This document shows positions 8,458 to 19,252 of a DNA stretch of 64,000 nt, piece after piece; position 1 is the first letter of the stretch, and every line of letters begins with the position of its first letter. Under the pieces are notes generated by a model. That model made no database searches. It saw only the letters and a program-made list of their open reading frames with translations, and was not told the DNA's origin. Origin of the DNA: Streptomyces sp. NRRL F-5135 (lineage in GTDB: Bacteria > Actinomycetota > Actinomycetes > Streptomycetales > Streptomycetaceae). The position numbers were made by a program, and so were the translations under genes. Location of the stretch: positions 1 to 64,000 of the forward strand of contig NZ_JOHR01000026.1 of assembly GCF_000719775.1 (NCBI RefSeq), given 5' to 3'.

Positions 8458-10308
8458 TCAGCCGAGTCGCGACACGTCCCTGACCGCGCCCTTGTCCGCG
8501 CTCGTCGCCATCGCCGCGTACGCCCGCAGCGCCGCCGACACCTTCCGGTCGCGGTCGGCCGGCCCGTACACGCCGTTCAGCGCCGCGCGCCGCTCCGCCA
8601 GCTCCTCCTCCGGGACGAGCAGCTCGATCGAGCGGTTCGGGATGTCGATCCGAATCCGGTCACCGTCGTTGACCAGCGCGATCGTGCCGCCCGAGGCCGC
8701 CTCCGGCGAGGCGTGGCCGATCGACAGACCGGACGTGCCGCCCGAGAAACGGCCGTCGGTGATCAGCGCGCACGCCTTGCCCAGCCCGCGGCCCTTCAGG
8801 TACGAGGTCGGGTAGAGCATCTCCTGCATGCCCGGGCCGCCGCGCGGGCCCTCGTAGCGGATGACGACGACATCGCCCTCCTTCACCTGCTTGAGCAGGA
8901 TCCGCTCCACGGCCTCCTCCTGCGACTCGCAGACGACGGCCGGGCCCTCGAAGGTCCAGATCGACTCGTCCACGCCGGCCGTCTTCACCACACAGCCGTC
9001 GACGGCGAGGTTGCCCTTGAGCACCGCCAGGCCGCCGTCCTCGGAGTAGGCGTGGGCGATGTCGCGCACACAGCCGTTCGCCGCGTCGGTGTCGAGCGAG
9101 TCCCACCGCTCCGACTGGGAGAACGCCTCGGCGGAACGCTTGCAGCCGGGGGCCGCGTGCCAGAGCTCGACGGCCTCCTCGGACGGCGAGCCGCCCCGCA
9201 CGTCCCAGGTCTCCAGCCAGTCCTTGACGCTCGGCGAGTGGATCGTGTGCACGTCCTCGTTGAGCAGCCCGCCCCGGTACAGCTCGCCGAGGATGGCCGG
9301 GATGCCGCCCGCCCGGTGAATGTCCTCCATGTAGTACGTACCGCCGGGAGCGACGTTCGGCGCGACCTTCGCCAGGCAGGGGACGCGGCGCGAGACGGCG
9401 TCGATGTCCGCGAGGTCGTAGTCCAGCTCGGCCTCCTGGGCGGCGGCGAGCAGGTGGAGGATGGTGTTGGTCGAGCCGCCCATGGCGATGTCGAGGGCCA
9501 TGGCGTTGTCGAACGCGGCCCGGCTGCCGATGCTGCGCGGCAGGACGGTGTCGTCGTCCTGCTCGTAGTAGCGCTTGGCGATCTCGACGACGGTCGCGCC
9601 CGCCTTCTCGTACAGCGCGCGACGGGCGGTGTGCGTGGCGAGGACCGAGCCGTTGCCGGGCAGGGAGAGGCCCATGGCCTCGGTCAGGCAGTTCATCGAG
9701 TTGGCGGTGAACATGCCGGAGCAGGAGCCGCAGGTCGGACAGGCGTTCTCCTCGATACGGAGGATGTCCTCGTCCGAGACGCTCTCGTTGACGGCGTCGG
9801 AGATCGCGTTGATCAGGTCGAGCTTGCGGACCGTACCGTCCACGAGCGTGGCGCGGCCGGCCTCCATGGGGCCGCCGGAGACGAAGACCGTCGGGATGTT
9901 GAGGCGCATCGCGGCCATCAGCATGCCGGGGGTGATCTTGTCGCAGTTGGAGATGCAGATCAGCGCGTCGGCGCAGTGTGCCTCGACCATGTACTCGACG
10001 GAGTCGGCGATCAGGTCGCGGGACGGCAGGGAGTAGAGCATGCCGCCGTGGCCCATGGCGATGCCGTCGTCCACGGCGATGGTGTTGAACTCGCGCGGCA
10101 CGGCGCCCGCGGCCTTGATCGCCTCGGAGACGATCCGGCCCACCGGGGCGAGGTGGGTGTGGCCGGGCACGAACTCCGTGAAGGAGTTGGCGACGGCGAC
10201 GATCGGCTTGCCGATGTCCTCGCTCGCTACGCCCGAGGCACGCATAAGGGCGCGTGCGCCCGCCATGTTGCGGCCGTGGGTGACAGTGCGGGACCTCAGC
10301 TGGGGCAT
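8458..10308 (-). CDS. ilvD: Dihydroxy-acid dehydratase
   Basis: IlvD performs the third common step of valine, isoleucine and leucine synthesis, dehydrating 2,3-dihydroxy acids with an Fe-S cluster. The 616-aa length is that of the family. Cluster and Mg ligands are visible in [10 protein letters not shown] and in [18 protein letters not shown], and the C-terminus has [18 protein letters not shown] 10308 has a good ribosome site (AAGGAG); the open frame extends 19 codons upstream but lacks a better start. It is monocistronic, about 190 bases downstream of a TetR gene on the same strand. Confidence 0.96.
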   Translation of the reverse strand: MPQLRSRTVTHGRNMAGARALMRASGVASEDIGKPIVAVANSFTEFVPGHTHLAPVGRIVSEAIKAAGAVPREFNTIAVDDGIAMGHGGMLYSLPSRDLIADSVEYMVEAHCADALICISNCDKITPGMLMAAMRLNIPTVFVSGGPMEAGRATLVDGTVRKLDLINAISDAVNESVSDEDILRIEENACPTCGSCSGMFTANSMNCLTEAMGLSLPGNGSVLATHTARRALYEKAGATVVEIAKRYYEQDDDTVLPRSIGSRAAFDNAMALDIAMGGSTNTILHLLAAAQEAELDYDLADIDAVSRRVPCLAKVAPNVAPGGTYYMEDIHRAGGIPAILGELYRGGLLNEDVHTIHSPSVKDWLETWDVRGGSPSEEAVELWHAAPGCKRSAEAFSQSERWDSLDTDAANGCVRDIAHAYSEDGGLAVLKGNLAVDGCVVKTAGVDESIWTFEGPAVVCESQEEAVERILLKQVKEGDVVVIRYEGPRGGPGMQEMLYPTSYLKGRGLGKACALITDGRFSGGTSGLSIGHASPEAASGGTIALVNDGDRIRIDIPNRSIELLVPEEELAERRAALNGVYGPADRDRKVSAALRAYAAMATSADKGAVRDVSRLG

Positions 10309-10374
10309 CGTCGCTCGCTCCTTCAGCGGAAACAAAACTCCTTCGAGCGTACGCCCTGGATCCAAGATCTGGAC

Positions 10375-10388
10375 ATGCCGTCCGGCAT
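10375..10388. promoter_or_regulatory. Palindrome upstream of ilvD
   Basis: ATGCCG and CGGCAT are perfect 6-bp arms with a 2-bp centre, 66 bases upstream of the ilvD start. The position suits an operator or promoter element, but 6-bp GC-rich arms can occur by chance. Confidence 0.25.
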
Positions 10389-10497
10389 ACGGGATATGTG
10401 TTCAGGTTCTGGGCACGGACCCGGGCGCCCGCGGCCCCGGCCCGCCGCACAAGCGTCGGCCGTCGACCGTTGGCCGTCAGGCGTCAGGCGTCAGGCG

Positions 10498-11145
10498 TCA
10501 GCCGTCCGCCTCGGAGCCGGAGTGCGGGTCGGTTCCGGTCAGGTAGCGCTGGAGCGTCGGCGCCACCTGCGCGATGATCTCCTCCGGGTCCGCCGAGGCC
10601 AGCGGCTCCGCCCGGATCACGTACCGCAGGATCGCGATCCCGACCATCTGAGAAGCGGCCAGCTCGGCGCGGAACGTCGGATCCGGTACGTCCAGCTCCT
10701 CCACGACCCGGCTCAGCAGCCTGCGCAGGACGAACGTGCGCAGGACCCCGGCCGCGGCCTCGTGCGTCAGCGCGGAGCGGATCACCGCCAGCAGCGGGGC
10801 CCGCGTGCCCGGGTTCTCCCAGACGCCGATGAAGGTGCGTGCGAGCCGCTCGCCGATGCCCTCGCGGTCGCCGGCCAGTACGGCGGGCAGGACCAGCGCC
10901 GGTTCGAAGGAGACCTCGATGGCGGCGGCGAAGACCTCGTCCTTCGTGCCGTAGTAGTGGTGCACGAGCGCCGCGTCGACGCCCGCGGCCTTGGCGATGC
11001 CCCGGACGGATGTCTTGTCGTAGCCGCGTTCGGCGAATTCCGCGCGCGCCGCGTCCAGGATGCGCTGCCGGGCGCTGGGGCCGGTGCCGGTGTCCTCGCG
11101 GGAGGGACGGCCGCGGCCCCGGCGGCGCGGAGCCGTACCGTTCAC
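10498..11145 (-). CDS. TetR-family transcriptional regulator
   Basis: This 215-aa protein has an N-terminal TetR HTH ([21 protein letters not shown], then [24 protein letters not shown] at about residues 45-68) and a C-terminal helical ligand domain of the TetR_C type. Its GTG start overlaps the stop of the upstream TIM-barrel gene (GTGA at 11142-11145), so the two are co-translated and may be functionally linked. The ligand and targets are unknown. Confidence 0.9.
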   Translation of the reverse strand: MNGTAPRRRGRGRPSREDTGTGPSARQRILDAARAEFAERGYDKTSVRGIAKAAGVDAALVHHYYGTKDEVFAAAIEVSFEPALVLPAVLAGDREGIGERLARTFIGVWENPGTRAPLLAVIRSALTHEAAAGVLRTFVLRRLLSRVVEELDVPDPTFRAELAASQMVGIAILRYVIRAEPLASADPEEIIAQVAPTLQRYLTGTDPHSGSEADG

Positions 11146-12491
11146 GACAGGCCCGGGCCGGACGGACCGGACGGACCGGAGGATTCGGCGGCCCCGGAGC
11201 CCCTCGTGGATCCGGAGGACCCGGAGGAGCCTGAACGGCCGGACGAACCCGAAGAACGCGAAGGGTTCGAAGATCGCGAAGAGCCGGCGGATGACGAAGA
11301 GGATCCCGTAGAGGAGCCGGAAGAGCCCGAGGAGGAGCCCGAAGAGCCCGAAGAGCCCGAGCCTGAAGCCCCCGAAGGCCCAGCAGGCCCAGCAGGTCCC
11401 GCAGGTCCCGCAGGCCCCGCAGGCCCCGCAGGTCCAGGAAGGCCCGACCGGCCCGGGAGACGGGAGCGAGCGGTACGGGCGGCTCCCGACGCCGCCGACA
11501 CCGCGCGGGCGGCCCTGGTGCCCCGGCCGCGGCCCCGGCCCGCACCCCGGCCCGCCGTCGCCCCCGCCGTATCAGCCGCCGACGTATCAGCCGTCGTCGC
11601 CGCGTCGGCCGAGGAGGCGGCGGCCGTGGTCCCGGCAGCCGAAGCGGTGGCCGGCGCGGCGGCGGCCATGACGGACTCGCCGGCCGCCGACGCCGCCAGG
11701 TGCAGGCGCGCGAACGCCAGCGCCTCCGCCAGGTCCGCCTCGCGCTCCGCCGCCGACATCGCCCGCCGCGTGTTGACCTCGATCACCACATGCCCGTCGA
11801 ACGCGCTCTCCGCGAGCCGCCCCAGCAGCTCCGCGCACGGCTGCGTGCCCCGCCCCGGCACCAGGTGCTCGTCCTTGCCCGAGCCCCTGCCGTCGGCGAG
11901 ATGCACGTGTCCCAGCCGGTCCCCCATCCGGTCGATCATGGCCAGGGCGTCGGCGCGGGCGGTCGCGGTGTGCGAGAGGTCGACGGTGAAGTGCCGGTAG
12001 TCGTCCTTCGTGACGTCCCAGTCGGGGGCGTACGCGAGCAGCTCACGGTCCCGGTAGCGCCACGGGTACATGTTCTCGACCGCGAATCGCACGTCCGTCT
12101 CGCCGGCCATCCGCCATATGCCGCTGACGAAGTCCCGCGCGTACTGGCGCTGCCAGCGGAACGGCGGATGCACCACCACCGTCGAGGCACCGAGCTTCTC
12201 GGCCGCCGCGCGGGCCCGCTGGAGCTTGACCCACGGATCCGTCGACCAGACTCTCTGCGTGATCAGCAGACAGGGCGCGTGAACTGCGAGGACCGGCACC
12301 TGGTGGTAGTCGGAGAGCCTGCGCAGCGCCTCGATGTCCTGGCTGACCGGATCGGTCCACACCATGACCTCGACACCGTCGTACCCCAGGCGCGCGGCGA
12401 TCTCGAAGGCCGTCGCCGTCGACTCCGGATAGACCGAGGCCGTAGACAGGGCGACCTTCGCTGCCGGGACGCGCACCACTGGTTCTGCCAC
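11142..12491 (-). CDS. Sugar phosphate isomerase/epimerase with collagen-like tail
   Basis: Residues 1 to about 272 form a xylose-isomerase-like TIM barrel (AP endonuclease 2 superfamily). Putative metal-site residues lie in [47 protein letters not shown] and VVIEVNTRR. The tail of about 175 residues is unusual: an Ala/Thr segment, an Arg/Gly segment, six or more Gly-Pro-Ala triplets, and then a long Gly/Ser run. Homologues I remember end near 280 residues, so the tail looks like a lineage-specific expansion. The GTG start is at 12491. The substrate is not known. Confidence 0.85.
   Translation of the reverse strand: MAEPVVRVPAAKVALSTASVYPESTATAFEIAARLGYDGVEVMVWTDPVSQDIEALRRLSDYHQVPVLAVHAPCLLITQRVWSTDPWVKLQRARAAAEKLGASTVVVHPPFRWQRQYARDFVSGIWRMAGETDVRFAVENMYPWRYRDRELLAYAPDWDVTKDDYRHFTVDLSHTATARADALAMIDRMGDRLGHVHLADGRGSGKDEHLVPGRGTQPCAELLGRLAESAFDGHVVIEVNTRRAMSAAEREADLAEALAFARLHLAASAAGESVMAAAAPATASAAGTTAAASSADAATTADTSAADTAGATAGRGAGRGRGRGTRAARAVSAASGAARTARSRLPGRSGLPGPAGPAGPAGPAGPAGPAGPSGASGSGSSGSSGSSSGSSGSSTGSSSSSAGSSRSSNPSRSSGSSGRSGSSGSSGSTRGSGAAESSGPSGPSGPGLS
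11380..11440. repeat. 9-bp tandem repeats encoding Gly-Pro-Ala
   Basis: Consecutive 9-base units of the type GCAGGTCCC/GCAGGCCCC encode collagen-like Gly-Pro-Ala triplets on the minus strand, inside the tail of the TIM-barrel gene. Their near-identity at DNA level suggests recent slippage expansion. Boundaries are approximate. Confidence 0.75.
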
Positions 12492-12513
12492 GGGGACAGC
12501 GTACGGGCCCCAG

Positions 12514-13446
12514 CTAGCTCGTAGGGAGTTGATCGAGACGACGGAGGATGACCCCCTCGCGCAGCGCCCAGGGACAGATCTCCAGCGTCTCGACGCCGAA
12601 GAGGTCCATCGCCGCCTCCGCCACCAGCGCTCCCGCCAGCAGTTGTGCCGATCGTCCCGCCGATACGCCGGGCAGCTCCGCGCGCCGCTCGGCGGGCATC
12701 GCGGCGAGCCTGGACACCCACTCCTCCAGTGATGTACGACTCAGTTCGCGCTGTACGTAGGGGCCGTCGGCGGAGCGGGCGGCACCGGTGAGGCGGGCCA
12801 GCTGCCGGAAGGTCTTGGACGTCGCCACGACGTGGTCGGGGGAGCCGAACCGCGCGAACTCCCCGACCGTACGGGCGATCTCGGCGCGCACGTGCCGGCG
12901 CAGCGCCCGTACGTCTATCGGGTCGGGCGGATCGCCGGGCAGCCAGCCCGCGGTGAGCCGGCCCGCGCCCAGCGGCAGGGACACGGCCGCGTCCGGCTCC
13001 TCGTCGATGCCGTACGCGATCTCCAGCGAACCGCCGCCGATGTCCACGACCAGCAGTTTCCCCGCGGACCAGCCGAACCAGCGGCGGGCGGCGAGGAAGG
13101 TCAGCCGGGCCTCCTGCTCGCCGGTGAGGACTTCGAGGTCGACGCCGGTCTCGCTCTTGACCCGGCCGAGCACCTGATCGGCGTTGGTGGCCTCCCGTAC
13201 GGCGGAGGTGGCGAACGGCAGCACCGCCTCGCAGCCCTTGTCCTCCGCCGCCTGGAGGGCGTCGGCGATCGTGGACACCAGCCGGTCGACCCCGTCGGGT
13301 CCTATGGCGCCGTTCTCGTCCAGCAGCTCGGCGAGCCTGAGCTCCGCCTTGTGCGAGTGCGCGGGCAGCGGGCAGGCGCCGCGGTGGGCGTCGACCGCGA
13401 GCAGGTGGACGGTGTTCGAACCGACGTCGAGGACTCCGAGTCTCAT
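12514..13446 (-). CDS. Ppx/GppA family phosphatase
   Basis: This 310-aa member of the ASKHA fold hydrolyses polyphosphate or (p)ppGpp in characterised relatives. It starts with [14 protein letters not shown] (first phosphate loop) and has the second glycine loop [14 protein letters not shown] at about residue 135. It lacks the C-terminal HD domain of long Ppx proteins, like the short actinobacterial Ppx1/Ppx2 type. ATG 13446 was chosen because family similarity begins exactly there, although the frame is open another 53 codons upstream. It lies 22 bases before the TIM-barrel gene and is probably co-transcribed. Confidence 0.9.
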   Translation of the reverse strand: MRLGVLDVGSNTVHLLAVDAHRGACPLPAHSHKAELRLAELLDENGAIGPDGVDRLVSTIADALQAAEDKGCEAVLPFATSAVREATNADQVLGRVKSETGVDLEVLTGEQEARLTFLAARRWFGWSAGKLLVVDIGGGSLEIAYGIDEEPDAAVSLPLGAGRLTAGWLPGDPPDPIDVRALRRHVRAEIARTVGEFARFGSPDHVVATSKTFRQLARLTGAARSADGPYVQRELSRTSLEEWVSRLAAMPAERRAELPGVSAGRSAQLLAGALVAEAAMDLFGVETLEICPWALREGVILRRLDQLPTS

Positions 13447-13487
13447 GAACCGAACGCTACTGCGGTGACACGCATACGCTGGGACCC

Positions 13488-14429
13488 GTGCCAAAGACGA
13501 AAAAGGCGAAGCAGGACAAAGCCAAGGACCCCAAGAAGCAGGACCGCCGCCGGAAGGCCGAGGAGGTGGTGATCGGCATCGTGCTGGACGACGCTTCCGA
13601 CGCACCCGGTGCGTCCGACGCGTCCAGTACGTCCGGTCCGCCCGGCGGATGGGACGAGTCCGACGAGAAGGGGATCGACTTCGCGCGCGCCTGGGTCGAG
13701 TTCCCTGACCCCGCCGACGACGAACAGGTCTTCCGCTGCGACCTGACGTGGCTCACCTCGCGCTGGAGCTGCGTCTTCGGCAGCGGCTGCCAGGGCATCC
13801 AGGCCGGCCGCGCCGACGACGGCTGCTGCACGCTGGGCGCGCACTTCTCGGACGAGGAGGACGAGGAGCGGGTCGCGGGGCACGTCGCCCGGCTCACGCC
13901 GGAGCTCTGGCAGTTCCATGACGTGGGGACGGCCACGGGCTGGACACAGATCGACGAGGAGGACGGCGAGCGTCAGACGCGTCGCTGGAACGGCTCGTGC
14001 ATCTTCCAGAACAGGCCGGGTTTCGCCGGCGGTGCGGGATGCGCGCTGCACATCCTTGCGCTGCGCGAGGGGCGCGAGCCGCTGGAGACGAAGCCGGACG
14101 TCTGCTGGCAGCTGCCGGTGCGGCGTTCGTACGACTGGATCGAGCGGCCCGACGACACGCGTGTCCTCCAGGTCACCATCGGGGAGTACGACCGGCGGGG
14201 CTGGGGGCCGGGCGGCCACGATCTGCACTGGTGGTGCACGTCGGCGACCTCGGCGCACGGGGCTGGCGAGCCGGTGTTCCGTACGTACCGGCCCGAGCTG
14301 ACGGAGCTGATGGGCAAGGAGGCGTACGACGTGCTCGTCGGGCTGTGCGAACAGCGGCTGGCGAGCACGCTGCCGCTGGTGGCGCCGCATCCGGCGGATC
14401 CTCCGGCGGGCCCTTCGGCGGGCGGCTGA
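13488..14429 (+). CDS. Conserved Cys-rich protein, possibly metal-binding
   Basis: This 313-aa protein opens with a very basic Lys-rich segment ([22 protein letters not shown]) followed by an acidic linker. The core has clustered cysteines: one in FRCDLTW, others in [30 protein letters not shown] and GCALHI. The CC-plus-CALH spacing recalls iron/zinc-chelating domains of the YkgJ/DUF3109 type, but I cannot assign the family with certainty. GTG 13488 lies 42 bases from the divergent ppx gene. Confidence 0.75.
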   Translation: MPKTKKAKQDKAKDPKKQDRRRKAEEVVIGIVLDDASDAPGASDASSTSGPPGGWDESDEKGIDFARAWVEFPDPADDEQVFRCDLTWLTSRWSCVFGSGCQGIQAGRADDGCCTLGAHFSDEEDEERVAGHVARLTPELWQFHDVGTATGWTQIDEEDGERQTRRWNGSCIFQNRPGFAGGAGCALHILALREGREPLETKPDVCWQLPVRRSYDWIERPDDTRVLQVTIGEYDRRGWGPGGHDLHWWCTSATSAHGAGEPVFRTYRPELTELMGKEAYDVLVGLCEQRLASTLPLVAPHPADPPAGPSAGG

Positions 14430-14474
14430 CGCGCGGCGGGCGGGCCGCACGGTACGGGCCCGGGCGGGCGGTAC

Positions 14475-14497
14475 GGACGGGTCCGGCGGACCCGTCC
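14475..14497. terminator. Hairpin between convergent genes
   Basis: Perfect 10-bp arms GGACGGGTCC and GGACCCGTCC with a 3-base loop lie between the convergent Cys-rich and BACON-type genes. There is no T-run. It probably terminates both. Confidence 0.6.
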
Positions 14498-14526
14498 GGA
14501 CGCGCCGGGAGACCGCGGTCACCGGA

Positions 14527-16311
14527 TCATCTCCCGTGACCGGGAGGTTCGACGGGATCCGGGCGACCGGAACGGCCCGGGTGGCCGGTGTGGCCCGGGT
14601 GCGATGGATGCGGTCGGGCCAGGGCCGGGGGCTTGCTGCCGTAGCCGTAGATCTTCACCAGTGAACCGGCCGGGTACAGCGCGATCCGCGCGCTCCAGGG
14701 GCCGGAGGGCTCCCGCCGGTGGTCCACGGCGGCCCGGACGGCGGTGGTGTCGCCGGGCGTGAGCGTGCCGTAGTGGCGGTTCAGCGCGAGCCAGGGCGCG
14801 GTGGTCCCGGCGGTCCAGGAGACGGGTTCGCCACCCGCGGCCTTGAGGGTGATGACGGTGGTGTCCCCGGTGGACCACGCCTCGGTGGCGATCCGGCCGG
14901 AGGACGGGTGCGACGAGCGTGACGGGTGAGCCGGGTGAGCCGGGTGCGTACCGTCGTTGACGACCTCGACCGAGAGTTCCGGGGCCCGGCCGGGGCCGAA
15001 ACCGGGGCGGTCCAGGACATGGCCGGCGTTGCCGGCGTTCTCGTAGTGCTCGGAGCGCCCGTGCGGCGGCCCCTCGCTGAGCACGGGCGGCCCCCCGGAC
15101 GCGGCGCTGACCGAGAGCCCTCCGTGGCTCTCCCCCGGGACGGGCGCGCCCCGGTGGGCGGCCCAGAGGGCGAGCACGGGAGCCGCGACGACGGTCGCGA
15201 CGACGGTGGTCGTCACCGCCCTGGCCCGGATCCTCTCCCGCCGGGCGGCCCGGTCCTTGGGGTCCAGGGGGAACCCGTTCCGCCCGAACCGCGGCGCCGC
15301 CGAGCGGGCCCGGGGGACGTGCGCCATGGCGGTGTACGTGGCCGTCCGCTCCGCCCGGACCAGCGGGAGTCCGGTGGCCGCGGCGCTCCGCGCGACGGCC
15401 CGGACGGCGTTGACGTCCCGGGCGACGCCGAGGTCCCGGGCGGCGTTGACGTCCCGGTCCGGGCCCTCGTGCGCCTGCGCCACGTAGGAGCCCGGCCAGG
15501 GGCCCGCCGCTTCGGCGCGTTCGGCGGCGCGGCGGCAGCGCGGGCAGTCGTCCACGTGGCGGACCAGCTCACGGCGGAGCGCGGACGAGAGCAGCGCCCG
15601 CCGGCCACCGGTCAGCCGCTCGACCGACGGGCAGTCGCCCGTGTCCGCCACGGCGAGCACGGCCCGCGTCCGGTCGACCTCGCAGGTGGCGGAGGCGAGC
15701 AGGTCGCGCGCCGCCGTCGGCTCCATCGACAGCACGGCCGCGATGTCGCCGGGGCCCAGCCGGTGACGGACCGCCAGCTCCAGCGCCTCGCGCTGCTCCG
15801 GGGTCGTACCCGCCGCCTCGGGCCAGGCCAGCAGGGCGAGTTCACGGCGACGGCGCTCGGCGGTCTCCGGGGAGACCCCGGCCTCCGGCGCCCCGGCCCC
15901 GGCCTCCGGCGCCCCCGCCGCGGGCTCCGGAGTGCGGCCGCTCGCGTGCGCGCCCCCACGGTTCGTACCCCCGCGGCTCACGCCCCCACGGCCCGCGCGC
16001 CGTCGGGTGAGCCGGCGCAGACACGCCCACCGGGCGAGCGCGTACAGCCACACCTTGCGTTCCCCCGCGCCCGAAGGGCACCGCCCGTGCTGCCGTTCGG
16101 CGACGGACAGCACCTCGCCGAGCACCTCCGTCGCCGCGTCGTGGTCGCGGAGTACGGAGAGGCAGTAGGTGAACAGGCCGTCCAGATACGGCTCGTACCG
16201 CTCGAATCGCTCGTACCGCGCCGGAGGGCGCTTTGCCGCCGGTCGGGGCGCACGACAGAAGACACGGTGTGCGCCGGGGTTGTGCGGGGAGGTCTCGGGG
16301 CTGCGGCTCAT
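14527..16311 (-). CDS. Sigma-like/BACON-type membrane protein
   Basis: The N-terminal 210 residues resemble regions 2 and 4 of an ECF sigma factor (YLDGLFTYCLSVLRDHDAATEVLGEVL, then PEQREALELAVRHRLGPGDIAAVLSM). A zinc-finger-like segment follows (LRRELVRHVDDCPRCRRA, an anti-sigma-like HxxxCxxC), then one membrane helix (TTTVVATVVAAPVLALW), and an extracellular region with a BACON-like beta domain (VVNDG to WLALNRHYGTLTPGD). It may be a membrane-tethered regulator joining sigma-like, zinc-finger and external binding parts. I took ATG 16311; GTG 16350 in the same frame is possible. Confidence 0.72.
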   Translation of the reverse strand: MSRSPETSPHNPGAHRVFCRAPRPAAKRPPARYERFERYEPYLDGLFTYCLSVLRDHDAATEVLGEVLSVAERQHGRCPSGAGERKVWLYALARWACLRRLTRRRAGRGGVSRGGTNRGGAHASGRTPEPAAGAPEAGAGAPEAGVSPETAERRRRELALLAWPEAAGTTPEQREALELAVRHRLGPGDIAAVLSMEPTAARDLLASATCEVDRTRAVLAVADTGDCPSVERLTGGRRALLSSALRRELVRHVDDCPRCRRAAERAEAAGPWPGSYVAQAHEGPDRDVNAARDLGVARDVNAVRAVARSAAATGLPLVRAERTATYTAMAHVPRARSAAPRFGRNGFPLDPKDRAARRERIRARAVTTTVVATVVAAPVLALWAAHRGAPVPGESHGGLSVSAASGGPPVLSEGPPHGRSEHYENAGNAGHVLDRPGFGPGRAPELSVEVVNDGTHPAHPAHPSRSSHPSSGRIATEAWSTGDTTVITLKAAGGEPVSWTAGTTAPWLALNRHYGTLTPGDTTAVRAAVDHRREPSGPWSARIALYPAGSLVKIYGYGSKPPALARPHPSHPGHTGHPGRSGRPDPVEPPGHGR

Positions 16312-16327
16312 CACCCGGCGACGGTAG

Positions 16328-16363
16328 TCAGGCCGGTCCGCACCCTTCACACCGCTTGAGCAT
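16328..16363 (-). CDS. Possible 11-aa upstream ORF
   Basis: The best ribosome site near the BACON gene, AAGGAG at 16369-16374, sits 5 bases before an ATG that reads MLKRCEGCGPA and stops at 16328, out of frame with the main gene. It could be a Cys-containing leader whose translation influences the downstream start at 16311, or the main-gene start may be misjudged. Confidence 0.3.
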   Translation of the reverse strand: MLKRCEGCGPA

Positions 16364-16612
16364 ATTTACTCCTTACGGGTGAATGTATCCCCCGAAAGAG
16401 AACAGAAATCCCGCGATCCGGGGGGTTTTGGCAGCACTCCGAGTGGTAAAGGCAGCATGCGCCACATGAGTCGCCAGTCGGTCACCACGCGGTTCACCCC
16501 GGCGCACCACTCGGCTCACCACGGGGCTCACCACGCGGCTCGCCGCACCCGACGGGACCGGCCGGGGCGGGCGAGCGCCCCGGGTGTCAGTGGCCCCCTA
16601 TACGGTGACGCC

Positions 16613-18022
16613 ATGGCTGCCCGTACGAAATCCGCCAAGGACCGGCCGTCCTACCGCTGTACCGAATGCGGCTGGACGACCGCCAAATGGCTCGGCCGCT
16701 GCCCCGAGTGCCACGCGTGGGGCACGGTCGAGGAGTACGGCGCGCCCGCCGTGCGGACGACCTCCGCCGGCCGGGTCTCCGCCGCCGCGCTCCCCATCGC
16801 CCAGGTCGACGTCCGCACGGCCACGGCCCGGTCCACCGGGGTCGACGAGCTGGACCGTGTGCTCGGCGGCGGTCTGGTGCCCGGGGCGGTGGTGCTGCTC
16901 GCGGGCGAGCCGGGCGTCGGCAAGTCGACGCTGCTGCTCGACGTCGCGGCGAAGGCGGCGAGCGACGAGCACCGCACGCTGTACGTGACGGGCGAGGAGT
17001 CCGCCAGCCAGGTGCGGCTGCGCGCCGACCGCATCGGCGCCATCCACGACCACCTCTACCTCGCGGCCGAGACGGACCTCTCCGCCGTCCTCGGCCATCT
17101 CGACGCGGTCAAGCCGTCGCTGCTGATCATGGACTCCGTACAGACCGTCGCCTCTCCCGAGATCGACGGCGCGCCGGGCGGGATGGCCCAGGTCAGGGAG
17201 GTCGCGGGCGCGCTCATCCGGGCCTCCAAGGAGCGCGGGATGGCCACGCTGCTGGTGGGCCACGTCACCAAGGACGGCGCGATCGCGGGCCCCCGCCTGC
17301 TCGAACACCTGGTGGATGTCGTGCTCTCCTTCGAGGGCGACCGGCACGCCCGGCTGCGGCTCGTCCGGGGCGTCAAGAACCGGTTCGGCGCGACCGACGA
17401 GGTCGGCTGCTTCGAGCTGCACGACGAGGGGATCACCGGGCTCGCCGATCCCTCGGGGCTCTTCCTGACCAGGCGTGACGAGCCGGTGCCCGGCACCTGT
17501 CTGACGGTGACGCTCGAAGGGCGGCGTCCGCTGGTGGCCGAGGTGCAGGCGCTGACCGTCGATTCACAGATCCCCTCCCCCCGGCGGACGACCTCCGGTC
17601 TGGAGACCTCACGCGTCTCGATGATGCTCGCCGTGCTGGAGCAGCGCGGCCGCATCAGCGCGCTCGGCAAGCGCGACATCTACAGCGCGACGGTCGGCGG
17701 TGTGAAGCTCTCCGAGCCCGCCGCCGACCTGGCGGTGGCGCTCGCGCTGGCCTCCGCCGCCAGTGACACCCCCCTGCCGAAGAATCTGGTCGCGATCGGC
17801 GAGGTGGGACTCGCGGGCGAGGTCAGAAGGGTCACGGGCGTGCAGCGCAGGCTCGCCGAGGCGCACCGGCTGGGCTTCACCCAGGCCCTCGTGCCGACCG
17901 ACCCGGGCAAAGTCCCGGCCGGTATGAAGGTCACGGAAGTCGCCGACATGGGCGATGCTCTGAGGGTCCTGCCGCGCCGGGGTCGTGCGGACGCCCCACG
18001 GGAGGACGGCGTGCGCCGGTAG
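16613..18022 (+). CDS. radA: DNA repair protein RadA
   Basis: RadA is a RecA-like ATPase that helps process recombination intermediates. The 469-aa protein has the N-terminal zinc finger (Cys16, Cys19, Cys30, Cys33), Walker [10 protein letters not shown], the RadA-specific KNRFG motif ([10 protein letters not shown]) and a C-terminal Lon-like domain ([21 protein letters not shown]). I chose ATG 16613 because the zinc finger follows directly; the frame is open far upstream. It lies 44 bases before disA, the same pairing as in many Gram-positives. Confidence 0.96.
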   Translation: MAARTKSAKDRPSYRCTECGWTTAKWLGRCPECHAWGTVEEYGAPAVRTTSAGRVSAAALPIAQVDVRTATARSTGVDELDRVLGGGLVPGAVVLLAGEPGVGKSTLLLDVAAKAASDEHRTLYVTGEESASQVRLRADRIGAIHDHLYLAAETDLSAVLGHLDAVKPSLLIMDSVQTVASPEIDGAPGGMAQVREVAGALIRASKERGMATLLVGHVTKDGAIAGPRLLEHLVDVVLSFEGDRHARLRLVRGVKNRFGATDEVGCFELHDEGITGLADPSGLFLTRRDEPVPGTCLTVTLEGRRPLVAEVQALTVDSQIPSPRRTTSGLETSRVSMMLAVLEQRGRISALGKRDIYSATVGGVKLSEPAADLAVALALASAASDTPLPKNLVAIGEVGLAGEVRRVTGVQRRLAEAHRLGFTQALVPTDPGKVPAGMKVTEVADMGDALRVLPRRGRADAPREDGVRR

Positions 18023-18066
18023 ACTTTGCCCTGGTCTCGCCCATCCGTACGAGCCGGAGGAGTGCA

Positions 18067-19191
18067 GTGGCAGCCAACGACCGGGCATCAGCACCCGGAA
18101 AGTCCGGCCCGGGCTCCGGCAACGAAGCGCTGATGCGCGCCTCCTTGAGCGCGGTGGCGCCGGGTACGGCCCTGCGTGACGGCCTGGAGCGGATCCTGCG
18201 GGGGAACACCGGCGGTCTCATCGTCCTCGGCATGGACAAGTCCGTCGAGGCGATGTGCACCGGCGGCTTCGTACTGGACGTGGAGTTCACCGCGACCCGG
18301 CTGCGCGAGCTGTGCAAGCTGGACGGCGCGCTGATCCTGGACAAAGACATCACCAAGATTCTGCGGGCCGGTGTCCAGCTGGTCCCGGAGTCCTCCATCC
18401 CCACGGAGGAGACGGGCACGCGCCACCGCACCGCGGACCGGGTGTCCAAGCAGTGCGGCTTCCCCGTCGTCTCCGTGTCGCAGTCGATGCGCCTGATCGC
18501 GCTGTACGTGAACGGCGAGCGCCGGGTGCTGGAGGAGTCGGCCGCGATCCTCTCCCGCGCCAACCAGGCGCTGGCGACCCTGGAGCGCTACAAGCTGCGC
18601 CTGGACGAGGTCGCGGGCACGCTCTCCGCGCTGGAGATCGAGGACCTGGTGACGGTCCGGGACGTGACGGCGGTGGCACAGCGCCTGGAGATGGTGCGCC
18701 GGATCGCCACGGAGATCGCCGAGTACGTGGTGGAGCTGGGCACCGACGGCCGGCTGCTCTCCCTCCAACTGGACGAGCTGATCGCGGGCGTGGCCCCGGA
18801 GCGGGACCTGGTCGCGCGGGACTACGTGCCGGAGCCGACCGCGAAGCGGTCCCGTACGGTCGATGAGGCGCTGGCCGAGCTCGACTCGCTGAGCCACCCG
18901 GAGCTGCTCGAACTGCCCATCGTGGCCCGCGCGCTGGGATACAGCGGGGCCCCGGAGACGCTGGACTCGGCGGTCTCGCCGCGCGGTTACCGGCTGCTGG
19001 CCAAGGTGCCGCGGCTGCCGGGCGCCATCATCGAGCGGCTGGTGGAGCACTTCGGGGGCCTGCAGAAGCTGCTGGCGGCGAGTGTGGACGACCTCCAGAC
19101 GGTGGACGGGGTGGGCGAGGCGCGGGCGCGCAGTGTGCGCGAGGGCCTGTCGCGGCTGGCGGAGTCGTCCATCCTGGAGCGGTACGTCTGA
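18067..19191 (+). CDS. disA: DNA integrity scanning protein, c-di-AMP synthase
   Basis: DisA condenses two ATP into cyclic di-AMP and scans DNA for branched structures. The 374-aa protein has the DAC domain with the catalytic DGA (86-88) and GTRHR (117-121) motifs, a linker of helices, and a C-terminal helix-hairpin-helix region ([16 protein letters not shown]). The GTG start is preceded by GGAGG. It is in an apparent operon with radA. I looked for a ydaO-type c-di-AMP riboswitch in the window and did not find one. Confidence 0.96.
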   Translation: MAANDRASAPGKSGPGSGNEALMRASLSAVAPGTALRDGLERILRGNTGGLIVLGMDKSVEAMCTGGFVLDVEFTATRLRELCKLDGALILDKDITKILRAGVQLVPESSIPTEETGTRHRTADRVSKQCGFPVVSVSQSMRLIALYVNGERRVLEESAAILSRANQALATLERYKLRLDEVAGTLSALEIEDLVTVRDVTAVAQRLEMVRRIATEIAEYVVELGTDGRLLSLQLDELIAGVAPERDLVARDYVPEPTAKRSRTVDEALAELDSLSHPELLELPIVARALGYSGAPETLDSAVSPRGYRLLAKVPRLPGAIIERLVEHFGGLQKLLAASVDDLQTVDGVGEARARSVREGLSRLAESSILERYV

Positions 19192-19252
19192 CCACCCTGG
19201 AGCGGGTGGGTCCGACCGCCCGGGAGCGTCAGTACGGTACGGCCGTCGGCCG

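Noticed and set aside
8713..12000. A 1095-codon open frame on the plus strand with Glu/Pro-rich and Gly-Pro-Ala repeats
   Set aside because: It runs antisense to ilvD, the TetR gene and the TIM-barrel gene, all of which have clear family signatures. Its composition is that of a high-GC shadow frame.
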